NCBI GenBank assembly: GCA_022494885.1 | Contig: JAGVSM010003431.1 | Coordinates: 248,001-312,000, forward strand | Origin: Micrasema longulum | Taxonomy: Eukaryota; Arthropoda; Insecta; Trichoptera; Brachycentridae | DNA: 64,000 bases | Direction of reading: 5' to 3' | Program-made: the position numbers and the translations under genes | Notes under the pieces: generated by a model | What the model was told of the DNA's origin: nothing | What the model saw: the letters and a program-made list of their open reading frames with translations, nothing else | Database searches by the model: none | Part shown: positions 11,780 to 21,560 of the stretch, one piece after another | How the letters are laid out: the number at the start of each line of letters is the position of its first letter | Position numbering within the stretch: the first letter of the stretch is position 1

Positions 11780-12080
11780 ATGCTTAGTATGGAGTTTTTT
11801 CTACCCTCGGAGAGATGTTTCCATTTATATGGGCGCGAGATCGTTCAGGGAGGCTGTAATTCGGCGTTAGAGAACATTTCGGTCGCTCGTCGGTGGCTGG
11901 AATTCTAATTGAAAACGGAACGTGTAGAAACACCGATCCTGCCTCCGAACCAAAAACACACCCCACATGGCATATGGCGGGCCATTGAACGGCATTCGCC
12001 GAATATTTCACAACTTTTTCAGCACCCAAAAGTTTTCAATTCATTTCGCTTTATTATTCAAATAGCAGCAGGAAAAAAAA
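11780..12080. other. Island of higher GC, possible conserved noncoding element
   Basis: About 300 bp stand out from the AT-rich surroundings by GC content and varied words (GGGCGCGAGATCGTTCAGGG, GGTCGCTCGTCGGTGGCTGG). Overlapping open frames on both strands (11784-12029 -, 11909-12100 +) have no recognisable domain or clear splice signals. It could be a regulatory element, an unrecognised exon or part of an unknown repeat. Confidence 0.3.
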
Positions 12081-12765
12081 ACAACGATGTCAGTGCTTAA
12101 ATGCGGATCTATACCGAACTTATTATTTATTTCATTTAAAATTCTCGTGTACTAATGGGTATTTAATAAGTACAATATAATAGGTACTAATAATAGGTAC
12201 TTTAATACCATATGGTAAACACGGTGCTCAACTTGCACGGTTTCATCAATTTACATGATGAGTTTATTTATTTAATTAAATCATCAATTATCATTCTGCT
12301 TCAGGGTCCAAAACATATTCGATGCAATAAACAAAAACTAATCTCTAGTTCTTTCACTTTTTCAGCTCAGTGAAAAAGTCTAATTAAAATTTGTACTTAT
12401 AAGTGTATCTCCAAAAACATGTTTTCAGCTTTAATTAATTGAATAAATGGGATTAGCCTGCAAGAATAAACACATTTTAGCTATCTTTAAATGTAATACT
12501 CCCAGGTTATATTACCCTTCAGCCCTGGTTAAACAATAATACCATAACTTAAGTTTATCTTCTACAATTGCACAATTATACTGTAATTAACAAGAGTTTG
12601 TGTTGGTTAAGTACTCATTAAGGTAAGTGCTTTTACTCAGATAAACAAACATAATTGCATATCAAGTTATGCGCTAGAGATGCGCTTTACAGAAATACTG
12701 TGGAGGAATCGAAGTAAAAATATCTTGTTGAAAAAACACATTCATCTGAATACTAGCGAGTTAGT
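12081..12765. other. No recognised feature
   Basis: AT-rich noncoding sequence between the GC island and the next FB-family repeat. Confidence 0.45.
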
Positions 12766-13125
12766 ATTTCTATTTTTCAACAATGTTTGATTATGTCCAA
12801 ATGCTTGCAGACTGGCTGGATTTCCTCCCTAGGGAGTTGTTCATATTTAAATATATTTCAACAGAGAGGGAAAACATTTTTGAGAAGGGAATATGGAAGT
12901 CTAGGCATTTCACGTGATAAAGGTTTCAGCTCTTTTACTTCACAAAAATCAACAGATGGAAGAGTCGAGGAAATGTGGATGTTCAAACATGGGTAGAATG
13001 GTGAATGTTACACGGTGTGTAAAATGGCCACTTAAACCAGCCAATGACAGGTCATAATGCTTAGAATTCCATACTCCCTTCTCAAAATTTTTTTCTCTCT
13101 CTGTTGAAATAAATTTCTATTTTTC
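12766..13125 (+). repeat. FB-family hairpin with 13-bp target duplication
   Basis: Flanked by ATTTCTATTTTTC at 12766-12778 and again at 13113-13125. The forward part (12779 to about 12912) covers the unit from ACAATGTTTGATTATGTCC to AAGTCTAGGCATTTCAC. The strand then reverses: GTGATAAAGGTTTCAGC through AAACCAGCCAATGACAGG to CTCTCTGTTGAAATAA is unit sequence read backwards. The product is a hairpin whose first ~75 bp are unpaired. It codes for nothing; the open frame at 12787-12996 is incidental. Confidence 0.85.
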
Positions 13126-13694
13126 TATTAATTGACTTTCAATTTATTGATTAATTTTGAACATCATTTTAAAACAATTATACGGGGTTTTAAAGCAGGC
13201 TCTCTCACATAGGTATAAGTTGATGCCCGCAGTTTTATAGAACCCTTTATTTTGTTTCAAAAAGATACTGCAAATTTAAAAAGGAAATTTAAGAGTTGAC
13301 GGTAATAATATTTATTTATTATATGTACGGCCAACGTTAATAACAAAAGTAAGAAGAAGAAACATATGTACAAGAAAATTAACAAAAATAACATAAAACT
13401 ATGTAGCAGAAAAAAACAATGGAAATAAAATAATGGAATACAATAAAATGATAAACACGATAAACACATGAAACTTCAAGCGAACCCATACCAATTCATC
13501 TTGATCTCACATAGTGTTTATGGCAAAGAGATCTATGAAAAGCCGGAGGATCAATTCTAACGAATTCCAAGTTGAATAATTAAATTAAATATTTATGTAC
13601 TAAAGATAAAATAAAACATATATTATTTCACTATACACGATCAAATTCTCCTAACATTCAAATGTTTTATTTTTATAATATTAATTGTTCTTAA
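13126..13694. other. No recognised feature
   Basis: AT-rich noncoding sequence. The frame at 13257-13469 (-) is a low-complexity Phe/Leu-rich chance opening. Confidence 0.45.
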
Positions 13695-13805
13695 TAAATC
13701 TAATGGTCAAAAATAAATCAAGGTAAGAATTTATCTACACCATAAAATAAAGTTTTTTCTTAAAATGAACGCGTGACATTGATTTATTTTTGACCATTAA
13801 ATTTA
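13695..13805. repeat. Short hairpin MITE (111 bp), copy 1
   Basis: Inverted ends of about 27 bp: TAAATCTAATGGTCAAAAAT at 13695 and its near-exact reverse complement ending at 13805. A second, diverged copy with the same ends lies at 54277-54364. A likely flanking duplication is too short to define. It has no coding capacity. Confidence 0.65.
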
Positions 13806-15104
13806 GAATGTCTAATTGCTGAATGTAAATTCCTAAAATATGTTAAATTATTATAGCCCCTACTCTACACATCAATAGTACACGGGCATCTTCCGTGTTT
13901 TGGTGTTTATGTAGATATCTAGAATTCTTATTTGCTTCCCCGTGAGATCACAATAATCGATTGCGTGTGATTTTTCTTGTAAATCACTGTATCCGGGCTT
14001 CTTTGCTAGTTGTGACAAAAATACATAAACGTGTAATGAATAATACGACATTCATTTCTAAGAGATATAAATATGTACGAGTTAATCATACATAATCAAT
14101 ATTATACGATTTTCATAGTGTAAATAGACGCCTGAACAGAATTCTAAGCGCCTTTTCACAAATAACATGATTTCAGTTAAATAATTTCCAATACCAAGCA
14201 CGTATTGGTAATGCCTCGGTATGATGGATTATTGGTTTACGAATTTCTATTCTCATTCAATCTTGCGACACATATTTTTTACCACATTTTGTGTCTCGAA
14301 ATACGAAAAGATTACTTTAAAACGTATTCCCTGAGGAACACGAAGACAAAGCGGGAAAAAATGATGTTCGTATCCTCGTCAAGTCCAAGCATAAATCGTT
14401 AATCTCCGTTTGCACAAAAATAACAGTTTTTTAAGAATAATGTATCAAATTATATACCGTATAAATGTATGCACAATGTACATCTGCATTGTAACAAAAT
14501 AAGTTTTAATTATTTAAAGCATCAACTTTGCGGTCTAATATTTCAACTGAAGATAAATATCAGTAAATAACAACTAACCGACTTCTCAATGTTTACCCAT
14601 TTCAAGATAAACAATAAGGCTCCTTTATTTCCTGACCTCCTACCAATCCACCAAGAACCATTTATCATTGATAGAATACAAATAATTTGAAACCGGTGGT
14701 TGTTGAGCCCATTAAACAATGAATTTGTACAACATTTTATCCAATACAATTGAAAATACAAAAGACTGGAAGACTATTACAAACCTTGGAAAAATGTGTG
14801 CTGGTGGTTGTAGCCAATTCAATAAATATGGCTACAATCTTTACTAAATAAAAGATCTTGATAATAGTGGACTGTAAACAATTTATTTTAAAGCACAGTG
14901 CTCTCCGTGACGACCGAAGACTTCGAAAAAACGAAATAGAGAGAGATTATAAAGCCTTTGTGCTATCTTTATATACTATGCTATTAGTACCCTGGTGTAG
15001 CACGCACCAAAACGAGTAAGAATTAAAATTAAGAACTATTTAACAAAAAACTTAACAAACCTTATTTAAAAATTTCTATCAAAAATATTTTGGGCACGTG
15101 CAAA
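13806..15104. other. No recognised feature
   Basis: AT-rich noncoding DNA. Short frames at 14205-14402 (+) and 14543-14761 (-) show no domain. Modestly GC-richer patches at 13860-14000 are not identifiable. Confidence 0.4.
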
Positions 15105-15345
15105 TTTTGTAGACAAGAATTGAATTTCACTTCCTAAAAAGTTAAAAGAAGTCATTATATTACAGCACAAAAAAAGGTCACATTTTTGTGAAATAAATTT
15201 GAAAACCTAGGAATTTATCAAGATTATGACTAGTCATTGACTGGTTAAATTTATCACTTTACACAATGCGAAAAATAAATTATTCTGCCTGTGTTTGAAT
15301 ATTTTTATTTCTTTTATTCCTCCATCTATTGATGTTAGTCAGCCA
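15105..15345 (+). repeat. FB-family repeat, very old copy
   Basis: Landmarks of the FB unit survive in order: AGACAAGAATTGAATTTCAC, TATTACAGCAC, CTAGTCATTGACTGG, TATCACTTTACACAATG, TTCTGCCTGTGTTTGAAT and CCTCCATCTATTGATG. Divergence is high, so this insertion is much older than those at 12766 or 56108. Confidence 0.6.
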
Positions 15346-15631
15346 AATTATTTTTGCCCAAAATACACGGAAATCAAAACGTTAAAAAATGTGTTAATAT
15401 AGTTTGAATCAATTGTAAATTTTGTAATTAATTTTATTATCACCATGAATACTTTTAATAGTTGCATAGATTTTCATGTATCGTCTTTTTTTTCGAGTAA
15501 TCCCGTGAAGGCTGGATTTGTTCTTAGTTTACCCTGAAACGGTAACCGAAACATCGGAAAACATGCAACCGACATGAAATGAATATTAATAGTTTTAACA
15601 TTTTTTTAAAATCCTTTCCTGTAAATTTGAA

Positions 15632-15832
15632 TTATTGGAGATTTACAACTTTCAAAATGACCTGACATCCTGTGTTCAGAGTTTTTATGAGAAAGGTGAC
15701 ATCTCCACTCAGGATGTACGCGGCCTACAGAATCTAATTAAAAGCCCCCAGCTTTCCATCCCCCAGCAGCGTGACCCCATATTACAGGATGGAGATGGAA
15801 ATCCCTTTAAAAATTCAAATTGTGACGTCTAA
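15632..15832 (+). other. Unrecognised coding-like segment (65 codons)
   Basis: The segment is GC-richer than its flanks and gives a 65-residue frame with balanced amino-acid composition (NDLTSCVQSFYEKGDISTQD, then KSPQLSIPQQRDPILQDGDG). It ends at a stop at 15830. I do not recognise the protein. It may be a fragment of a transposon ORF or a 3' exon, but no good splice acceptor is evident upstream. There are LINE remnants immediately downstream. Confidence 0.3.
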
Positions 15833-15859
15833 ACTGCCGACGGTTTCAAAATACAATTT

Positions 15860-16220
15860 AAATAAATTCGTAAATAGCTGTCTACTCACTGGAAGATTTT
15901 ATATATGTTTTCGACCACTTTACGTAAAATATTACATATTATAAGTCTCTTTCTATATTATTTGCTTCTAATATTATATAATTAGGAATATAAAAAATAT
16001 TATTAATAAAATCCAAATTAATGAATTCTCTTCATTAACATGCGATACTAGTCTTCAATAAAAAAAACGGAATGGAGAAAAAAATAGGAGAGATAATGAA
16101 AAAGAAATGAGATGATTATTCAGACGTAATTTAAACAAAGTCATTGAAGAAACATCTTTGATTGTGGATGGGAGATGATTCCACAGTCTAGCGGCATGGA
16201 CTCTATACGAGTTAGAGAAA
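15860..16220 (-). pseudogene. LINE reverse transcriptase C-terminus, fragment
   Basis: On the minus strand, 16215 to about 16070 reads SNSYRVHAARLWNHLPSTIK followed by DVSSMTLFKLRLNNHLISFS. This is the usual end of jockey/CR1-type LINE ORF2 proteins (a WN-LP motif, then a hydrophobic FK-rich tail). AT-rich 3' UTR-like sequence follows. The catalytic reverse transcriptase domain is missing, so this is a 5'-truncated dead copy. Confidence 0.65.
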
Positions 16221-16554
16221 AAAAAGTCGTGTATGGAAATAAAGAGGATGCTTTGAAAATAAGAATGAAGAGGTTAACAATCAACTTAAAAGTGTTAATA
16301 TTAATAAATATGAATATTAGGTAATCTTTATACCTATACGGGTTTCTTGCCTTTTCAGAGTATATTATTATTTTCCTTTTTATTTCAAATATTTTTAAAA
16401 CAATACTTAAGACAAAAAGCTTATTGCATTATGAAAAAAATATACACACATCTCGCACTTTTTATTTACCACACTTTAACATTTTATAATTGTTTTTTTA
16501 AAGTTTTTTTTTACCACGTTTTGAAAATTTACGTAAAGTTTTTTTATAATTGAT

Positions 16555-16790
16555 TTATATGTTATGGTATGGCCAAAGAATACTTTATTATACAATTCTT
16601 AAAATTTTCAACAAGATTCCTAAGCAGATCTTAAAAGAAAATGTTGACAAAACTTTTAAGAAAAAAATTGTAAAAAGTCTATATTGATTATTATTTTATG
16701 TTAACAGTCAACTATTAAAATTTTTGTAAATACATTTTGTGTGAAAAATACTTGTGCTTTTAGTTCTTAATAATGTTCATATTAACAATT
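16555..16790 (+). pseudogene. LINE ORF2 C-terminal fragment
   Basis: On the plus strand, around 16600-16690, FNKIPKQILKENVDKTFKKK and IVKSLY match the general pattern at the end of jockey/CR1-type ORF2 proteins. AT-rich UTR-like sequence follows to about 16790, where an FB repeat starts. Only the last ~35 codons are recognisable, so the assignment is moderate. Confidence 0.45.
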
Positions 16791-17345
16791 TTTTGAGTTT
16801 GTCTGAATTTTTGTAGACAAGGACTGGATTCAACTACCTAGGGAGCTGTTAACATTAACATATTACAACAGAGATGAAGAACATTGAAGAGAAGGTAATA
16901 TAAATTCTCTTAAATGTTCATCTCTGTTGTAATATGTTAATGTTAACAGCTCCCCAGGGAGTTGAATTCAGTCCTTGTTAACAAAAATTTGGACAAACTC
17001 AAAATATTGTTGATAAACCCACCTGGTTTATGAAGAAGTATGGAAATTGAAAAAATAATTCTTTTCGGCGTTGCCTAGTATGTAGGTGAAATAATTCAAT
17101 TCATTGAATCTCACCCGCATAAATGAAGATTTCAGCTCTTTAACTTCACAAACATCAACAGATGAAAAAATTGAAGGAAAATAGATGTTCAAATATGGGT
17201 AGAATGGTGAATGTTACACAGTGTGTAAAGTGGCCACTTAAACCAGCCAATGACAGGTCATAAGCCATGTAGATGCCTAGACTTCTATACATCCTTCTCT
17301 CAAATGTTCTTCATCTTTGTTGTAATATGTTCATGTTTATATTAC
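16785..17345. repeat. FB-family compound repeat, second subfamily
   Basis: The first part (about 16795-17015) is itself a palindrome. A forward stretch, GACAAGGACTGGATTCAAC to ACAACAGAGATGAAGAAC, returns as TTCATCTCTGTTGTAATATG to GAGTTGAATTCAGTCCTTG. The strand then stays reversed and runs through the rest of the unit (GGCGTTGCCTAGTATGTAGG, TTTCAGCTCTTTAACTTCAC, AACCAGCCAATGACAGGTC) and ends near TTGTTGTAATATGTTCATG. The sequence is a distinct subfamily from the copies at 12766 and 56108. Confidence 0.75.
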
Positions 17346-17559
17346 TTTTTAAATTTACATAATTTCTTTAACTTTTTTCTTGGTAAAAGAAAAATAACAA
17401 ACCAGCTGACAAGCCGGTTTTGCGGTTTAGTGGGTTTCATTATTTTTCCTTTTATATTTATAGTAAATAAACACAAAAAATATATATTTTTTGCAATCGT
17501 CACTACAAAAAAAAACAGAATCGTTTATTTGAATAGACCAAACGACTCAATCGTATTTT

Positions 17560-17925
17560 CAATTTAAGATAGTACTTCAATAAAAACTATTTCAATAACA
17601 GGTAAGCCTTCTTTCGACTTGTCGTCATAGTCAAGGACGTGGAACCTAGGTAAATATTTGGGTAAATCCCCATTTGAACCTTTCTGTCCTATCTTAAAGG
17701 ACCAATAAGGCAGGTTTTCTGGGCTCAGTCGCACCTGAGTCGCTGTATTTGCAGGTAATAAAGACGTACCGTGACCTATTCGGACCAAGGCAAAGTGCTA
17801 AGCTATAGGGGACATATCTGGAGACACTACCCAACTCTAGACTTAATGTGTTATTATGTGTATCTGGTATCGTATCAACTGTGTACATTATCCAATACAT
17901 GGACGTGACGCTGTTACAAATTATC
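17560..17925 (-). other. Coding-like segment of unknown origin
   Basis: About 360 bp of much higher GC than the flanks. Two overlapping minus frames, 17788-17564 (containing NTATQVRLSPENLPYWSFKI and GSNGDLPKYLPRFHVLDYDD) and 17900-17694, look protein-like but neither runs the full length. That pattern fits a decayed coding region with a frame shift. I do not recognise the protein. A transposon or retroposed gene fragment is possible. Confidence 0.35.
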
Positions 17926-18979
17926 TAGATGCTCTTTCCCGTACGGGTTTAACGGTCCATTTAAATGTTGGAAAACTAGAGTTTCCATACACATGCGAGA
18001 TTATTTTGATTTAAAAATTGTAGCTCATTTGTTTTAAAACACAATATACTAGAAATATAAGGATATTAACGGGCGAACAAACAACAGATGCAGACGGTTA
18101 AATAACTTTATAAAAATATGCAAAATGATGTCAGAGAAACTCAACTTTTTAAATTAAGAAGTGATATCTTGCAGAGTTGAAAAATACGTTAAAAGTCAAA
18201 TTTATTTAATGCTTTATTGTTTTGTTTTGTTGCACTACAAGATGGTCAAGGGGCACTTTTCGAAGAATACAGGCTTCATAAAATGAGAGTTTCAGTGATA
18301 TTGAAAATAAAACAGTTTTATTAAGTCATTTAAAGACATTTTACATATGGCTTGTACAAAATATTAACATATCTACCTACATGAAATAAATTCTGTTGAA
18401 TTTTTTGTTATGAATACAAATGTATGTACGTAGAAACAGAAGGACAGGAAGAGAGTAAAAAGAGTTGCATTTTTAAAAATTATTAACTTGTCGGCACTAT
18501 CATGTATAGAAAGAGTTTCTCATATTAAATAATATATTTCTATTGTTATAATTTTTTTTCCCTTACAAGTATTTAAAAAAAAAAAAAAAAATCTGACCGA
18601 GAAATTAAATCAAGTTTGTGAGACGTTTTTAAAATATTAATTATACTACGGGGAGCGTTTTTTGACCAATCAATTCACTGTAATATTTATTCATAATAAC
18701 ACATAATTTGCACATTTAAAAAAATGGTACACGCTTGACGGTTTTAAAGCGAATAACAAATACGATTCCCCGATTTCCTTAAAGAAACGTTCGCACAGTA
18801 TGCTTGAGTAGAGTTTCGCTCGAAGTTTCTGTTATTTCGTTTTCTTCGGATAATGTTTCAAAAGAAATGATATCACAATTCCGCACTGAGAAGTTTCATT
18901 TCCAGAGACAAACGATTCTACATGCTTTTCGGAAGTCTTCCTTCTAAACAATCATGAATACATCTCAAGATACGAGATT
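17926..18979. other. No recognised feature
   Basis: AT-rich noncoding sequence including a run of A at 18570-18590. Confidence 0.45.
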
Positions 18980-19260
18980 CAGTAGAATACGATGTCAGTT
19001 TGGAAGCTAGCAGCCATTAGTTGTCATTTCTTGCAATGGCGGATGCTCCAACTTTTATTTCCTCTAGTCAGAGCTCACAGCTGCGGTAACAATGAAACTT
19101 TATCGAAAAGAATATATTCGGCGCTACAAACTGAAAGGAGGTTTACGGGACGCCATTGTGCGAACAAAAGGATAAAAGTTTTTATGGCGGCAGTTGCACT
19201 TAGCAAAGGCTAATTACGAATATGCATTTAGGCGAGCTCTTGCTAATTGCGCCATTCAGG
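18980..19260. other. Island of higher GC, possible conserved noncoding element
   Basis: Stands out by composition (GGAAGCTAGCAGCCATTAG, AGAGCTCACAGCTGCGGTAA, GCGAGCTCTTGCTAATTGCG) and contains two ATGGCGG words. The 73-codon frame at 18992-19213 (+) resembles no family I know. A regulatory element is as likely as an exon. Confidence 0.3.
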
Positions 19261-19666
19261 AAAATTATTTTTCATACGTATAGTTGAAGAAAGATTGCAA
19301 GTTTTACCGAACTAAAAATGCAAGGAAATATGCATTACTTCGCTTTAAATTGGCCGTTCAAATTTTATAAAATATTTTTCAATTTTCCACGTGTGAATTA
19401 GGCAATCTCATATTTTTCAAATTGCATTGGGTACGAAATAATTTTTGAAAAATTCCATTGCTTGCTGCGAATTAAAATAAAAGATTTAAGATTATTTGTA
19501 GATGAAATTTTTTAAATGATTATTGTAATTTATTGCAAAAATAATAATTTCGGTTGTAAAAAAAAAGTGGCATCAGATAATTGTGAGCAAAATTTTATTG
19601 CAGTAATTGACAACGTTAGTATTTTTTGAAAAATACACAAAATTGAGATAAAAAAATCATTCAACA
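19261..19666. other. No recognised feature
   Basis: AT-rich noncoding sequence. Confidence 0.4.
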
Positions 19667-20469
19667 CTAGTGGACCTGACAGACTTTGTCCTGCCTAAAA
19701 GTGCCTAAAATTTACTTGTCTGCTATTAACTTGTTTAACGAACGTTTTTTTTTCATATTATAATTTTAGATAAACTTTAAACTAAGTGGCATTTAACATT
19801 GAGTTCGACATTAATTTATTTTTGTTCCGTCATTGTGTGATTTGCTGTTGCTAAAGCAAAATAAAAAATTAAAAAATATCACCAGCCATATACATATATA
19901 ATTCTTCTCTACGTGGGATGAATTATTAGTATTCAAATATTGAATTTAAGTAGGTACCTAGGTATTTTGAATATTTTTTAATTACAGAATTGTTTTTGCA
20001 AATATCGACCTCTGCGCTTTTAACAGGGGTGCATTTTATTAAGGCTTGCGATTTTCAAAAATATATTAAATAACAGTTAATATTATATTAATTTTACCAA
20101 AAACCCAGTAAAAAAGGAATAAATTGGTTTATAATTATAAGGAATTAAATAAAAGAATCTGATTGAGATCGACAAAATCCGAATGCTGTTTGTAAACATT
20201 TAAACAAAAACTTTTTTATGTGGAAAAAAATAACACATTCCTATTTTTTTAGGATATGCATTCTCGTCGAATGCAACTTTGGTAGGTCGATGAATAAAAC
20301 ACTTATGCTCCTAACTTTTTAATCTACAGATTAAATTGAAGATTTTAAGATCTACAAACAAGCGAGGCGCAAAGTTCATTACTACGCAAAAAACCGAACG
20401 CAAATCAGTTAAGCCGTTAAGAAGGAGCTCAGTGACATCACATGTGCAGAAGTATTATATGTATAGAGA
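19667..20469 (-). mobile_element. Non-autonomous Helitron (about 0.8 kb)
   Basis: In minus-strand orientation the element begins TCTCTATACATATAATAC after an A. It has GCTCCTTCTTAACGGCTTAA in the usual subterminal position and ends AAAGTCTGTCAGGTCCACTAG before a T. The 3' end is homologous to that of the short Helitron at 3951-4227. The interior is AT-rich with no Rep/helicase coding. Related sequence occurs at 23815-24425 and 26022-26350. Confidence 0.7.
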
Positions 20470-20937
20470 TAATCATATTTATTTTTATGTACATGTACAG
20501 CTTACAGTATCAAACTTACTTATGTGATGATTTTATGGAAATATATTTTTTTCTTCTAGATGTTACTTGTCAGATAAAAAAGCTTGAATATTAGCCATAT
20601 AATTTAATACATTGAACGAAAATTTATGTTTTCAATTTTGTTGCACGAAGATTTAGAGATGCCGTGAGGTGGAACAGAATAAAAGTACAAGATTTTAATA
20701 AACGATAGTGACTGGAGGAATGTGCCTCATCGCTTACTTTACTTGGAGTCATTTTATTCTGTAGAATGTTATCAGAGAACCGGGGTAAGCTTTTACAATT
20801 CAAAACACGTACAAGGAGATATTTCAAACGATCAGGTAACAATCAGAATAGAATATATAGTAATTCAATTAACATAAACACGACGTAATTAACTGGTAAC
20901 AACTTCACTATTGTAATTTCTCTTCCCGCTTCCAGTG
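20470..20937. other. No recognised feature
   Basis: AT-rich noncoding sequence. The frame at 20624-20842 (-) has no recognisable domain. Confidence 0.4.
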
Positions 20938-21195
20938 GCGATTTGTAAACCAAATGCAGCGTATTTCGATCATCTGTCAAATGGAGGTGAGGCGGTTAAT
21001 ATAACATTTTAAATCAATATTTCACATCCACATAGCCAGGAATTGAACCCAGGACCTCAAAAGTGGCAGACGAAGGGGCCAACCACTCCTCAACGAGGCG
21101 GATTTATCTCAACTCGATTTCCATATTAAATATTTAAATCTAAGAAGCTGTCGGGTCGAAAACACTCGTCCAAGGTTCTGGTTATATTTCACACG
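20938..21195 (-). repeat. tRNA-derived SINE, family B
   Basis: On the minus strand: CAGAACCTTGGACGAGTGTT, the tRNA-like head (ATCCGCCTCGTTGAGGAG, B-box GGGTTCAATTCCTGG), then TGTGAAATATTGATTT and a diverged body ending ATACGCTGCATTTGG. The body is shortened compared with 10833-11258. Confidence 0.75.
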
Positions 21196-21289
21196 TTAGT
21201 GTTAAAAGCAATTTCAAGTTGTTGGGTGCCAATTATTGTAATATATTGGTATTGTCAAGGAAAAGCCGATAGTTTGTGGATATTAAATT

Positions 21290-21560
21290 TGTTACAATAA
21301 TAGTCTTATTACTATAAACTCCTAATAAGAAAGTTAATCCCCATAGGAAATTGGATACAAAAAATGTATTCTTACGCGCGGTAAAAAATATGCCATTAAA
21401 TTGTATGGCGAAGATAAACAGAATAATTTGAATAAAAACCATGTATTTTGAATGACGTCATTAGTTCTTCCAAATCCACCACTGATAAGAGATTTTTAAA
21501 GATTTCCGATTTACGGTAAGTCAACTGACCAATCAGCATAATTCATCTAGAAGAAAGGGA
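21290..21560. repeat. Dispersed repeat related to 7085-7280
   Basis: See 7085-7280 for the shared landmarks. Here the repeat continues beyond GACGTCATTAGTTC into CACTGATAAGAGA and TTTACGGTAAGTCAACTGACC, which also has a weak counterpart at 35580 (TACCGTAAATTGACC). Confidence 0.45.
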
